From Chloroflexota bacterium (lineage in GTDB: Bacteria; Chloroflexota; Anaerolineae; Aggregatilineales; Phototrophicaceae), in NCBI GenBank assembly GCA_026708115.1, contig JAPOVL010000021.1, forward strand, positions 124,001 to 188,000: DNA of 64,000 nt. Direction: 5' to 3'. The notes under the pieces were generated by a model. The model was not told where the DNA came from. It saw nothing but the letters and a program-made list of their open reading frames with translations, and searched no databases. Positions 43,360 to 52,542 of this stretch are shown here, piece after piece. Both the position numbers and the translations under genes were made by a program. The first letter of the stretch is position 1, and the number at the start of each line of letters is the position of its first letter.

Positions 43360-44441
43360 CGGATGCGCGCACCCGTGGTCGCTTCGAAAAAAAGTGCGCG
43401 GGACCAGTCCAAGCGACAATAGACTGTCTCGCCTGGGGAGTAAAATTGGCTGAGCGGCACCTGGATCTGCCAGCGGCGCTTGCGCAACCAGACCTCAAGC
43501 AAGTTGAACTTTTCGGCATAATATGGTGTGACCCGGTCAATAGTCGCCGGTATGCCGGTCGATTTTTCACAGATGAGAATATGATCCGGCCGGATGCCGA
43601 CGATGACTTCGCAGCCGTTTGGGCGCTGCTGTGGCAGCCGCGCTCGTCCCATGTAGCTGCCATCCCATTCGCCGTCACTTACGACTCCCCAAAACTTGTT
43701 GATCGTCGGCGTGCCCAGGAACTCCGCTACAAATAAATTGTCGGGATTCGCATGCAAGCGCTCGTAGGCGCCTGCTTGGATAATCCGTCCGGCATCCATG
43801 ACAACGATACGATCAGCGACGCTCATCGCTTCGACTTGATCGTGCGTGACGTATATGAGCGTGACGTTAAACTCTTGTATCAGGCGCTTTAGCTCGACCC
43901 GGGCTTGCGCGCGAAACTTGGCGTCCAGGTTCGCGAAGGGCTCGTCGAAGAGCAGCAATTCCAGGTCGCGCGCAAATGCGCGAGCGATCGATACCCGCTG
44001 CTTCTCGCCACCAGAAAGATTTCTGGGGAATCTGCCCATCAAGCTCTCGATGTCGACGCCAGTTATTTTGGCGACGGTTTCGACGTGGGCCGGCACTTCG
44101 TCTTCGCGATCGCGCAATCGCAAGAAAAAACCCACAGTTTTGCGACTTTCCCAGTGCGGGATCAGCACATAGTTTTGGAATACCATACCGATTCCGCGCT
44201 CTTCGATAGGGATCGCGTCGAGCGGCACGTCGTTGTAATAGATTTCGCCGGAATCGGGATGGTCTAGGCCGGCAATTAAGCGCAGCAGGGTCGTCTTGCC
44301 GCAGCCCGATGGCCCCAGCAGGACTACAGCTTCACCATTCTCCACGCGCAGATTGAAGTCCTTAATGGCCAGGACAGGCGTCAGTTTGCGGCTCCTGTCG
44401 TAAAAGGTCTTGCTCACGTTTTTGAGCGTGATCGTTCTCAT
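43356..44441 (-). CDS. ABC transporter ATP-binding protein, MalK/UgpC/PotA class
   Basis: 361 residues: Walker A (GPSGCGKT), Q-loop (MVFQNYVLIPHW), signature (NLSGGEKQRVSIARAF), Walker B (LLLFDEPFANLD) and a C-terminal TOBE-type regulatory domain (about 245-361: GCEVIVGIRPDHILI). This class drives import of sugars or polyamines. No permease is adjacent, so it may serve several sugar transporters, as MsmX does. The ATG at 44441 begins the conserved domain; upstream residues are non-conserved. Its stop overlaps that of comEA by 4 bp. Confidence 0.88.
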   Translation of the reverse strand: MRTITLKNVSKTFYDRSRKLTPVLAIKDFNLRVENGEAVVLLGPSGCGKTTLLRLIAGLDHPDSGEIYYNDVPLDAIPIEERGIGMVFQNYVLIPHWESRKTVGFFLRLRDREDEVPAHVETVAKITGVDIESLMGRFPRNLSGGEKQRVSIARAFARDLELLLFDEPFANLDAKFRAQARVELKRLIQEFNVTLIYVTHDQVEAMSVADRIVVMDAGRIIQAGAYERLHANPDNLFVAEFLGTPTINKFWGVVSDGEWDGSYMGRARLPQQRPNGCEVIVGIRPDHILICEKSTGIPATIDRVTPYYAEKFNLLEVWLRKRRWQIQVPLSQFYSPGETVYCRLDWSRALFFEATTGARIR

Positions 44442-44616
44442 TCGTTCTTGCCTGGCCTCAGACTCTCCTGAATAGCATAACACAAGCCTCTCGACAGGCC
44501 GAAGCGGCCAGAAATCGCGAAAGCCAAACATCATAGCTTACCTGGGCTTGCTTACTGTATAATAAACTTCGTGCCACGCGCGCGTACAAGGGATGTTGAG
44601 ATAATGGAGCGGCGCT

Positions 44617-45579
44617 TTGAAAGAAACGATACAACCGGATCTGATACCGGTGACCACGTCCGACGAATGGCAGCCTGATCCCAAGAGCCCGCGGCGCCGC
44701 CCGCCTTGGATTCGCGTCCGAGCGCCGAGCGGCGAGACATACGAGCAGGTGCGAGCGCTGATGCGGGGCAAGACCTTGCACACAGTCTGTGAAGAAGCGC
44801 GTTGCCCTAACCTGGGCGAGTGCTGGGGCCGTGGCACGGCGACCTTCTTGATGATGGGAGACACTTGCACGCGCAGTTGTGGATTCTGCGATATCAAGAC
44901 GGGGTTGCCGCAACCGCTGGATTGGGGCGAGCCTAATCGTGTGGCGGAAAGCGTGCGCGCGATGGGGCTGCAGCATGTGGTGATAACCAGCGTTAACCGC
45001 GACGACCGTCCCGATGGCGGCGCGCCTTTGTTCGCCATGGTCATCCGCAGGATCCGGCAGTTGCAACCGGGCTGCTCGATAGAGGTTTTGATTCCTGACT
45101 TCAAGGGCAGTGAAATGGCCTTGAAGATCGTCATGGACGCGCAGCCGGAAGTACTCAACCACAACGTTGAAACCGTAGCGCGCCTATTCAAAAGAGTGCA
45201 GCCGCAAGACAAATACGAATGGGCGCTTGCAACGCTGAGAAACGCCAAGGCAATGGATCCGCTCGTGTTGACAAAAAGCGGAATCATGCTTGGCCTGGGC
45301 GAATCCTTAGCCGAAGTGCGAGAGACGATGCAGGATTTGGCGTATATTGGGGTGGATATTTTGACCGTCGGGCAATATTTGCAGCCGAGCAAGCGCCATC
45401 TTCCTATCGAGCGTTATTATACGCCGCTGGAATTCGACCAGTTGCGGGAGGCCGGGCTGGAAATGGGCTTCAAATGGGTCGAGAGCGGTCCCTTGGTACG
45501 CAGCAGCTACCGAGCGGAGCGGCAAGTGCGAGAGCTGTCTCGGCTGGATCATTTTCGGTTGCATGAGTCCAGCAGCTAG
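44617..45579 (+). CDS. lipA: Lipoyl synthase
   Basis: 320 residues with both iron-sulfur signatures: C58/C63/C69 (auxiliary cluster, [12 protein letters not shown]) and the radical-SAM triad C84/C88/C91 (CTRSCGFC), plus the C-terminal SS motif region ([10 protein letters not shown]). It inserts two sulfurs into the octanoyl chain on lipoyl domains of pyruvate and 2-oxoglutarate dehydrogenases. The start is TTG with GGAG eight bases ahead. A TATAAT at about 44560 is the likely -10. No lipB is nearby. Confidence 0.95.
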   Translation: MKETIQPDLIPVTTSDEWQPDPKSPRRRPPWIRVRAPSGETYEQVRALMRGKTLHTVCEEARCPNLGECWGRGTATFLMMGDTCTRSCGFCDIKTGLPQPLDWGEPNRVAESVRAMGLQHVVITSVNRDDRPDGGAPLFAMVIRRIRQLQPGCSIEVLIPDFKGSEMALKIVMDAQPEVLNHNVETVARLFKRVQPQDKYEWALATLRNAKAMDPLVLTKSGIMLGLGESLAEVRETMQDLAYIGVDILTVGQYLQPSKRHLPIERYYTPLEFDQLREAGLEMGFKWVESGPLVRSSYRAERQVRELSRLDHFRLHESSS

Positions 45580-45690
45580 CGGGCCGGCTGCGCAGGTCCT
45601 GGTCATGCGACTTCCGCAGAGACCGGCATTGCGGTCGTCAACTGCAGCAGTTATAGTTCTGCTAGGCGAAGTAAGGTATGAGGTGTTGCC

Positions 45691-46281
45691 ATGAGCGCGT
45701 TTTTCGCGGGCCGCCGCGGCCAGCCGGATGCCGAATCACAAGAAGCCGTGACAGTATTGCCCCTGGGTCAGCCTGTCGGCTTCGACACAGTCATCGGGTC
45801 CAATAGCGAGACTGAAGGTACATTTACCAGTTCGGGCAATGTGCGCATGGACGGCAAATTTACCGGCACGCTCGAGATTGAAGGCAACATATTGGTTGGG
45901 GAATCAGCCGATATCCGAGCCGATATCAACGCGCGCAATATCTCCATCGCCGGCACAGTCCGCGGCAACGTGGCGGGCAACAAAGTGCAATTGTTGCGCA
46001 CCGGGCGCATTTGGGGGGACATTAGCGCATCGGCGCTGACCACGGAAGAAGGGGCATTTATCGATGGCAAGATCACGATGATGAGTCATTCGGCGACACA
46101 GCCGCCGACCGACGAGGACCTCATCGATCAGGAAGACCTGGTCAGCGTGCTGGACGGTGCCAGCGCAAACCTGGACGATGACAGCAATGAATTAATTGAA
46201 GAAGTGGAAATCATCTCCGGCGATGATGAGGCCAGTGGTGTCATTGGTAGAGATGACAAGACAGACGACGACGAAGATTAG
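45691..46281 (+). CDS. Bactofilin (polymer-forming cytoskeletal protein)
   Basis: 196 residues: short N-terminal tail, a bactofilin core (about 27-130) of short beta-helix repeats (IGSNSETEGTFTSSGNVRMDG, FTGTLEIEGNILVG, ADIRADINARNISIAGTVRGNV) and an unusually acidic C-terminal tail (from about 140, with DDDSNE and DDKTDDDED). Bactofilins form nucleotide-free filaments that localise cell-wall or polysaccharide machinery. The acidic tail is probably disordered. It lies between lipA and the SDR gene with no obvious operon partner. Confidence 0.92.
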   Translation: MSAFFAGRRGQPDAESQEAVTVLPLGQPVGFDTVIGSNSETEGTFTSSGNVRMDGKFTGTLEIEGNILVGESADIRADINARNISIAGTVRGNVAGNKVQLLRTGRIWGDISASALTTEEGAFIDGKITMMSHSATQPPTDEDLIDQEDLVSVLDGASANLDDDSNELIEEVEIISGDDEASGVIGRDDKTDDDED

Positions 46282-46374
46282 CCAGAGCCCTGTTAAAGAA
46301 ATCTTTGTTTGTGAAATCCTTGCAGAATGACTGTCTCCTGGAGCCGGTTTTTGCATAGCGCCTGAACTGTTAGA

Positions 46375-47145
46375 TCAGATAGCGCTTGTAGTCAAGCCAC
46401 CATCCACAACGAAGACGCCGCCCGAGGTAAAATCCGAGGCTGGTGAGGCCAGGTAGAGCGCCAGGCCGGCGATATCTGCCGCTTGCCCGATCCGGCCCGC
46501 CGGCGTCTGGGCGATGACCCCAGCCAATAGGTCGTCATTGTCCCAAATCGCGCGCGCGAAGTTGGTTTTGATCAGTCCGGGCGCCACAGCGTTCACTTGT
46601 ATATTGTCGGGGCCCAGTTCAAGGGCCAGGGTCTTTGTCAAGCTGATAATTCCCGCCTTGGTGATGCTGTATATGCCTTGATATCGGCCCGGGTTCAGGC
46701 CGACGATAGAGGCGATATTGATGATTTTCCCGCCGCCGGCCGCTCGCATGTGCGGGACGGCAGCCTGAGTTAGCCATACATTGCCCATGAGATTGACATC
46801 TATCGTCTTGCGCCAGTAGCTGTCGTCCGCCTCGAGGATGGTGCCGAAATGAGGATTGGTCGCCGCGTTGTTCACGAGGATGTCGAGTCTGCCAAAGCGC
46901 TTGATAGTTTCACTGACCAGCCGGTTGAGGGCTGCTTTGTCGCCATTGTGCGCTGCGATGGCGACAGCGGTAGCGCCGGTTGTCCGAATCGATTCCGCCA
47001 CCTCATCAAGCGCTTCTTGCTTGCGACTGGCAAGCACAACTTTTGCGCCGGCAGCGGCCAGGGCCTCGGCAATGGCGCGACCGATGCCACGGGAGGCGCC
47101 GGTCACGACCGCAACCTTGTCGGTGAGATCAAACTGTTCGCTCAT
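46375..47145 (-). CDS. SDR-family oxidoreductase (FabG/glucose-dehydrogenase-like)
   Basis: 256 residues with the NAD(P) motif TGASRGIG, NNAA, catalytic Ser in IINIASIVG, and YSITKAG (YxxxK), then PG near the end. NADPH preference is suggested by the Arg after the third glycine loop. It resembles many 3-oxoacyl reductases and sugar or steroid dehydrogenases; the substrate is not clear. Start at the ATG after GGAG; an upstream extension is not conserved. Confidence 0.88.
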   Translation of the reverse strand: MSEQFDLTDKVAVVTGASRGIGRAIAEALAAAGAKVVLASRKQEALDEVAESIRTTGATAVAIAAHNGDKAALNRLVSETIKRFGRLDILVNNAATNPHFGTILEADDSYWRKTIDVNLMGNVWLTQAAVPHMRAAGGGKIINIASIVGLNPGRYQGIYSITKAGIISLTKTLALELGPDNIQVNAVAPGLIKTNFARAIWDNDDLLAGVIAQTPAGRIGQAADIAGLALYLASPASDFTSGGVFVVDGGLTTSAI

Positions 47146-47179
47146 GTCTTGGGTCTCCGATTTCTCCGGGCTGGGCTGA

Positions 47180-47857
47180 TCAACGCGAGTGGCGCGGGAT
47201 GGCGCCCAGGACGCGCAAGCCGAGCTTTTGCAGGTCGTCTTTATGGTGAATCCGCAAATCAAGGTATTCGGCCAAGTATGCCAGGACGAGACCGATGAAC
47301 AGGCCGATGGCAAGGCGCAGGATTGGCGCGACACGATTCGTCAAGGGTGGTGGCGCGGGCGTGATTATGGGCTGGTCGAGAATGGTGACTTGCGCGGGCT
47401 GGCCACCGAGTTGCGGGAAGTAGGTCTGGTTGCGGCTGCCCAAGACAGCCATGGCGGCCTCGGCAATCTTTTGGAGCGATTCCGCGTTGCTATGGCCGAG
47501 GTAAATGACACCAATGCTGCGGGCGTTGTCGGCGGCGATGCCCAAGCGCGCCATATCGATCGCAGGGTCGGCGAGCGCTGCGACGATTTCAGCGCGAAAG
47601 CTGCCGCTGCGCACCCAGTCGGTGAAGGCATTGACGGTCAATTCAGATGCCAGCCAGACATCCTGATAATCGCCGTCTCGTTGCGGCAAGATCAGTTCTT
47701 GCGCCGCGCTATACCTTATCTGGGCGCTGAAGCCCGCGGCGCTGGCGGCGGGCTGCCCGATCAAACCGGCGATCACAAAGGCCACGCTGAGCGCCACGGG
47801 CGCGGCAATCAGCCACCAGCGGCGAAAGAGCACACGCGCCAGCACGGTCAGTTCCAT
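47180..47857 (-). CDS. Wzz/YveK-like chain-length determinant protein
   Basis: 225 residues with two membrane helices (about 12-32 and 178-200) around an extracytoplasmic domain, ending in a short cytoplasmic tail. This is the polysaccharide co-polymerase layout (Wzz domain at the start, PxxP near the second helix: PAPPPLTNRVAPILRLAIG). In Gram-positive-type systems this polypeptide activates a separate BY-kinase. The kinase is encoded 9 kb away, at the other end of the same cluster. Confidence 0.82.
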   Translation of the reverse strand: MELTVLARVLFRRWWLIAAPVALSVAFVIAGLIGQPAASAAGFSAQIRYSAAQELILPQRDGDYQDVWLASELTVNAFTDWVRSGSFRAEIVAALADPAIDMARLGIAADNARSIGVIYLGHSNAESLQKIAEAAMAVLGSRNQTYFPQLGGQPAQVTILDQPIITPAPPPLTNRVAPILRLAIGLFIGLVLAYLAEYLDLRIHHKDDLQKLGLRVLGAIPRHSR

Positions 47858-47879
47858 GGGATTTCCCTCCCGTCTTCAA

Positions 47880-47970
47880 GCCGCTCGGCGGCAGCGAATT
47901 TGGGCTACCGTACTCACACAATATAACAAACCTGGTCGGCTAGCGCAGATCGCGGTTTATTAGATAAGAG
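47880..47970 (+). repeat. Intergenic hairpin repeat, copy E
   Basis: Reads GCCGCTCGGCGGCAGCGA, ATTTGGGCTACC, CTCACACAATATAACAAACC, then GGTCGGCTAGCGCAGATCGC and GGTTTATTA. It is nearly the same as copy D. The right end covers the last codons and the stop of the next GT4 gene, so the repeat supplies coding sequence there. Confidence 0.7.
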
Positions 47971-49093
47971 GATCGTGCCATGAGAAATCCCCGCCATTCT
48001 GATGCGCATGCCAGGCTTGCTCGACAAAAGCAGCGATTTTCTGGGTGAAGACGCGTGTATCAAATTTGAGCGCATGTTGACGAATCTGCGCGGGATCGTA
48101 GGCGCCAGCATCAAACCGGGCCATGACGGACTTCAGGCTGCCTGCGGACAAGCTATCGAAGTGCTCGCCGGTGACACCGGGCAAGACTGTATCGAGCGCG
48201 CCGCCGCCTTTGAAAGCGATGACGGGCCGCCCGGCGGATTGCGCTTGCACGGTGGTGATGCCAAAATCTTCCAGACCAGGAAACAGAAGCGCTCGGCAAC
48301 GGGAGATTAGCCGGGGCAGATCCTTATCAGGTACGTATCCCAGGAACTCGACGTTGTCGCAAGCCAAGGACTTGAGCCGTTGCAGATCGCGCCCTCGACC
48401 GGCGATCTTCAAGGGCAGGCCCAATTCGCTCGCGGCTTGTATCGCGAGATCAATGCGCTTGTAGGGAATCAGGCGAGACACGACTAGAAAGTAATCTTCA
48501 ATGTCGTTCTGAAGCGCGGGTTGAAAGCGCGAGGTATCCACAGGTGGGAAGATGATGCTCGAATCGCGGTCATAAAAGGTCTTGATGCGCCGCTTTATCG
48601 CGCTGCTGATGGCAATGAAATGCGAAACGCGCTGCGCAGCGGCATAGTCCCAGCGACGCAGCAGATTAATGAGCGGCCGAATCAGCATCTCTGTTGGCTT
48701 GCCCAAACCCTCGCCCGCCAGATAATTGTCGAGTTGCCAGACATAGCGCGTGGGTGTGAGGCAATAGCAGATATGCACTGTCGAGTCATCAAACTGCAGG
48801 CCGTGGCAGAAGCCGCTTTTGTTGCTCAGTACCACATCGAATTCGTTTAAGTCCAGCCCCTTCCAGGCCAAAGGATATAAGGGCAAAAAAGGTTGATGTC
48901 GACGATGAATAAGGGGCAGATTATTGATCCATAGCGTACGGATATCCCATTGTCGATAGCGCTCTGGCATGAGATCTGGCGCGAAGATACTCGTAAAAAT
49001 CGGGCTTTGCGGATATTTGTGGACCAAAACCTCGAGTACGTCTTCTGCGCCACCGATTTGATTCAACCAGTCGTGAACAAGCGCAATCTTCAC
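47960..49093 (-). CDS. GT4-family glycosyltransferase
   Basis: 377 residues with the GT-B fold. The start (KIALVHDWLNQIGGAEDVLEVL), the middle (VSRLIPYKRIDLAIQAASELGLPLKIAGRGRDL) and FPGLEDFGITTVQAQSAGRPVIAFKGGG, the E-x7-E-like donor site, match mannosyl- or glucosyltransferases of polysaccharide clusters. It probably extends the exopolysaccharide repeat. The last residues (PLI) lie in repeat copy E. Confidence 0.88.
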   Translation of the reverse strand: MKIALVHDWLNQIGGAEDVLEVLVHKYPQSPIFTSIFAPDLMPERYRQWDIRTLWINNLPLIHRRHQPFLPLYPLAWKGLDLNEFDVVLSNKSGFCHGLQFDDSTVHICYCLTPTRYVWQLDNYLAGEGLGKPTEMLIRPLINLLRRWDYAAAQRVSHFIAISSAIKRRIKTFYDRDSSIIFPPVDTSRFQPALQNDIEDYFLVVSRLIPYKRIDLAIQAASELGLPLKIAGRGRDLQRLKSLACDNVEFLGYVPDKDLPRLISRCRALLFPGLEDFGITTVQAQSAGRPVIAFKGGGALDTVLPGVTGEHFDSLSAGSLKSVMARFDAGAYDPAQIRQHALKFDTRVFTQKIAAFVEQAWHAHQNGGDFSWHDPLI

Positions 49094-49164
49094 GCCGAAC
49101 TCCAGTTAACCTGAGCCGAATAATACCATAGCTTTGGGACGCCGGTCATCAATGGGAGTCGCTT

Positions 49165-49839
49165 CTATGCAGTGTAGGCAGTCAACAATTCGCGCACAGG
49201 CTTGAAGGTTGCGCGGTGGTATTTGCAGGGCCCGTGACGTTCCAGGGCATTGAGGTGCGCTCTCGTGCCATATCCTTTGTTCTGGGCGAATCCATATTCC
49301 GGATAACGATCTTCCAGCTCCTTCATATATTTGTCGCGCCAGACCTTGGCAATGACACTGGCGCAGGCAATGCTCAACGAGAGTTTGTCGCCTTTGACTA
49401 TGCTGCAGACTGGGTAATCTCGTTGTTCTGGCCAGGGCAAATAGTCGAGAAACAAATAGTCCGGCGCGACGGGGCGCCGTGCGAGCGCATCACAGAGTGC
49501 GCGCCGCATGGCGAGCTTGGTGGCGACGATGATGCCGGAGGCGTCAATTTCTTTGACGCTGCTATGACCGATGCCCCAGGTAAGGGCGATTTCCTTGATC
49601 GTGACGTCCGCCGCCAAGCGCTGCAAGGCGTTCATCTCTTTGCTGTCGCGGGCTCCCTTCAGGACTTTGGGGAGGTCATCTCGGTGCAGGGGGAGCGCCA
49701 CGGCCCCCGCCGCTACCGGACCGGCCAATGGACCTCGGCCAGCTTCGTCCATGCCTATGATGACTCGGCATCCAGCCGCAAGATATTCTTTCTCGAAGCG
49801 CAGGCTGGCAGTTTTGGGCGTCTTAGTCGCTCTTTTCAT
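49165..49839 (-). CDS. rnhB: Ribonuclease HII
   Basis: 224 residues with the RNase HII signature GMDEAGRGPLAGPVAAGAVAL (catalytic Asp-Glu), later FLDYL and SIACASVIAKVWRDKYM. It removes ribonucleotides and R-loops from DNA. The ATG is 17 bp inside the preceding GT2 gene; an extension upstream in the same frame is not RNase-like. It is a housekeeping gene sitting inside the polysaccharide cluster. Confidence 0.93.
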   Translation of the reverse strand: MKRATKTPKTASLRFEKEYLAAGCRVIIGMDEAGRGPLAGPVAAGAVALPLHRDDLPKVLKGARDSKEMNALQRLAADVTIKEIALTWGIGHSSVKEIDASGIIVATKLAMRRALCDALARRPVAPDYLFLDYLPWPEQRDYPVCSIVKGDKLSLSIACASVIAKVWRDKYMKELEDRYPEYGFAQNKGYGTRAHLNALERHGPCKYHRATFKPVRELLTAYTA

Positions 49840-50569
49840 AGTGCCCACGACGCCAGTTCTGCCGTATTTCCCAGATTTCCCGCAGCATGTTGATTGAGTC
49901 ATCCCAGAGCCGCATGGTCGAATAAGGATCGTAATACCAGGTAATCGGCACCTCTTTGATCTTGTACCCACGGCGTTTGGCAATATAGAGCAGTTCTACG
50001 TCAAAGCCGATGCCATTCATTTTCTGAACGCCGAAAAGGTCAATCGCGGCAGAACGACTAAACATCTTGAATCCGCATTGCGTATCCTCAAAATCGTCCA
50101 GCGCGGCCAGCTTGATAATCCAGTTGTTTATGCGGCCGATCAGGTGTCGATATTCAGGTTCATCCACGCGCTGCGCGCCCGGCGCTTCGCGGCTGGCGAT
50201 TATCAAGTCGAAGCCGTCGCTCGCAGGTGGCAGGAAACGGGCGATATCCTCGATGCGCATAGACAGATCGGCGTCGCAAATGAAGCGCCATTCGCCGGTT
50301 GCCGCAAGCATGCCCTGTTTGACGGCCAAGCCCTTGCCTCGCATGTTATCAGGCGACTGTATGACACAGATATGGCTGCAGGCCTCCGCAAACTCGCTGG
50401 CTACTTCGAAAGTGCGATCTTTGCTCCCGTTTTCTACAATGATGACCTCGAAGGAGTAGTCCTGCCCCTGCAAGTAGGCATTGATCTGCGCCAGACTGGG
50501 GGCTAGGCGGCTCTCTTCGTTATGCGCCGGTATCACTATGCTTAGGAACGGCGAAGCTTGCTGGCTCAA
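49823..50569 (-). CDS. GT2 glycosyltransferase, dolichyl/polyprenyl-phosphate glucosyltransferase-like
   Basis: 248 residues: SIVIPAHNEESRLAPSLAQI, VENGSKDRT, GKGLAVKQGMLAA and DADLSMRIEDI (metal-binding Asp pair), then DTQCGFKMFSR and VELLYIAKRRG, the pattern of ALG5/GtrB-type enzymes. No membrane helices. It probably makes a polyprenyl-phosphate-linked sugar for the cluster. Its stop overlaps the rnhB start. Confidence 0.88.
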   Translation of the reverse strand: MSQQASPFLSIVIPAHNEESRLAPSLAQINAYLQGQDYSFEVIIVENGSKDRTFEVASEFAEACSHICVIQSPDNMRGKGLAVKQGMLAATGEWRFICDADLSMRIEDIARFLPPASDGFDLIIASREAPGAQRVDEPEYRHLIGRINNWIIKLAALDDFEDTQCGFKMFSRSAAIDLFGVQKMNGIGFDVELLYIAKRRGYKIKEVPITWYYDPYSTMRLWDDSINMLREIWEIRQNWRRGHYEKSD

Positions 50570-50689
50570 AAAACAGACTCCTGAATGCAGCTAAGATGGT
50601 ATCCAAAAAGGCTTGTCTTATGATACGACTATTTCAAGAAACGCGCATGGGTTTAAGCGCCGCTGCGCAGGGGCCGGTCTCTGTGCCCG

Positions 50690-51643
50690 TCACTTTGGCG
50701 GGCTCAGAATGCTGTCTATGTATGTGTCGGGCACCACCTTGCTGCCCTGAATCTGTCTCCGTTTGCGAATGGCGCTGCCGACTGTAAGCAAACCGCGAAC
50801 CGTCCCGCGAAGTCTCGCTCGCGCTTCGGCGCCGCGCCAGGCTCGCAAAGCTTGCCAGGCCAGGGAGACTTGACGAATAAGAATCAGACCCGCGTACTTG
50901 CGAATGAGACTGCTCGGCATGTTCTTGACCAGCACCCAAATGCTGTTGCGACCGTCATAGTAGCTTGCGGTGAGGCCGCCGCCGCTGGCGGAGAGGTGAT
51001 GATAGACCAGGGCGGAAGGTACATACATCGCTTTGTAACCGCCCAGTTGCGCGCGCCAGGCTAAATCTACATCTTCCAGCAAGAAAAAGAAATCGTCGTC
51101 CAGCAGGCCAATATCGTCGAGCATTGACCTGCGATAGGCCGCGGCGCCGCCGCAGGCGCCGAAGACATATTCCACACGATCATATTGACCGATGTCTCTT
51201 TCCCATGCGCCGCGGTTACCGGCGCTTCCATCGATTCCGAAGGTATCGCCCGCGGTGTGGAAATGATCGCGCTTGTCAAAGAGCAGCATTTTGCTGGCTA
51301 TCATGCCGACTGCCTGATCGCGGCAAAACCCCTGGACAATTTCGTTTGCCCAGTTGGCATCCACTTCCGTGTCATTATTGAGCAAGGCGATGATGTCGCC
51401 ATTGGCGGCTTGCATGCCGATATTGCAGGCGCCGGTGAAGCCACGATTCTCTGGCAAAGTGATCAGTTGGACCTGTGGGAAGCCATCGCGTATGAGGGCT
51501 TGCGAGCCATCATCGGATGCGTTATCCACCACAATAATCTCGATGTCACCATATGTTTGCTGTTGCAGGGATGTGAGGCAGGTGGCTAGGAAGTGGCGTC
51601 CATTCCAGTTGGGAATCACCACTGAAAACTTGCCTCCGCTCAT
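50690..51643 (-). CDS. GT2 glycosyltransferase, rhamnosyltransferase-like
   Basis: 317 residues: VVIPNWNGRHFLATCLTSLQQQTYGDIEIIVVDNASDDGS at the start, LLNNDTEVDANW (DxD-like), GACGGAAAYRRSMLDDIGLLDDDFFFLLEDVDLAWRAQLGGYKAMYVP, and a C-terminal amphipathic helix. This is the WbbL-type rhamnosyltransferase pattern. Its ATG overlaps the rmlD stop (ATGA), linking it to dTDP-rhamnose supply. Confidence 0.88.
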   Translation of the reverse strand: MSGGKFSVVIPNWNGRHFLATCLTSLQQQTYGDIEIIVVDNASDDGSQALIRDGFPQVQLITLPENRGFTGACNIGMQAANGDIIALLNNDTEVDANWANEIVQGFCRDQAVGMIASKMLLFDKRDHFHTAGDTFGIDGSAGNRGAWERDIGQYDRVEYVFGACGGAAAYRRSMLDDIGLLDDDFFFLLEDVDLAWRAQLGGYKAMYVPSALVYHHLSASGGGLTASYYDGRNSIWVLVKNMPSSLIRKYAGLILIRQVSLAWQALRAWRGAEARARLRGTVRGLLTVGSAIRKRRQIQGSKVVPDTYIDSILSPPK

Positions 51644-52503
51644 AAAGTGAAGCCCTCGGCTTTTAGAAAGGCGTCAACGCCTTCCTGCCATGGCCGCAGG
51701 TTGATCGCCAGGCTACTCGCTTCTATGTTCTTCAATGCCGTGTATTCAGGCGGCAGCGACGGGCGTTGCCATTGCTGCCGGGTGATACGCTCAATGGGCG
51801 TGTCGCAGTAGCCAACCCTGTCCAAAACATAGCGAGCGAACTGCCAGCGCGAAACGGCTCCTTGATTCACCAGATGATAAGTGCCGAAACGATTGGTCTC
51901 GATCAACCGGGCAATCGCCCCGGCCAAGTCGTTAGTATAAGTTGGGTTGGCAATTTCGTTGGTGACGACCCGCAGCGGTTTGCCGGCTTTTGCGGCGGTC
52001 AGGATGGCTTGAATGAAATTGCTCCCGCCATGGGCGAATAGCCAGGCCGTGCGGACAATATAGTGGCGCGGGTTGATTTGCAGCAAGGCGCGCTCTCCGT
52101 AGCACTTGCTATAACCGTACGCGTTTTGCGGGTTGGGTGAATCGTACTCGCGATATGGATGATTGCGCAGGCCGTCGAAGACTTCGTTGGTGCTCACATA
52201 GAGCATGGGAATGTCGGCAATTGCGCAGCAAGCGGCCAGATTGTGCGTTCCCAGGCCGTTAATGCGGAGCGCCCGCGCGGGATCAAGCGCGCAGCCATTG
52301 ACATCGGTCCAGGCCGCAGCATGCAATACGATGGTTGGGGCCAAAGAGTTGACAAGGCTGCAGCAGGCGTCATAATCTTCAATGTCCAGAAAATGCTCGA
52401 CATCGCCGAGGATATCCGCGCCGAGCGCCTCGTGATTTGTGCGCAACCGCTCAATTAACTGCGACCCAAGTTTACCAGCCGCGCCAGTGATTAGAATTCG
52501 CAT
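51640..52503 (-). CDS. rmlD: dTDP-4-dehydrorhamnose reductase
   Basis: 287 residues of extended-SDR fold: RILITGAAGKLGSQLIERL, HAAAWTDVNGCALDPARALRINGLGTHNLAAC, YVSTNEVFDG and YGYSKCYGE (YxxxK). This is the last step to dTDP-L-rhamnose. The ATG giving MRILITG is preferred to a GTG four codons earlier. rmlA and rmlB are close by, but the epimerase rmlC is not in the window. Confidence 0.92.
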   Translation of the reverse strand: MRILITGAAGKLGSQLIERLRTNHEALGADILGDVEHFLDIEDYDACCSLVNSLAPTIVLHAAAWTDVNGCALDPARALRINGLGTHNLAACCAIADIPMLYVSTNEVFDGLRNHPYREYDSPNPQNAYGYSKCYGERALLQINPRHYIVRTAWLFAHGGSNFIQAILTAAKAGKPLRVVTNEIANPTYTNDLAGAIARLIETNRFGTYHLVNQGAVSRWQFARYVLDRVGYCDTPIERITRQQWQRPSLPPEYTALKNIEASSLAINLRPWQEGVDAFLKAEGFTL

Positions 52504-52542
52504 CTGATTCAACACTATCCATGCTCAGGGCTCATTCTAACC

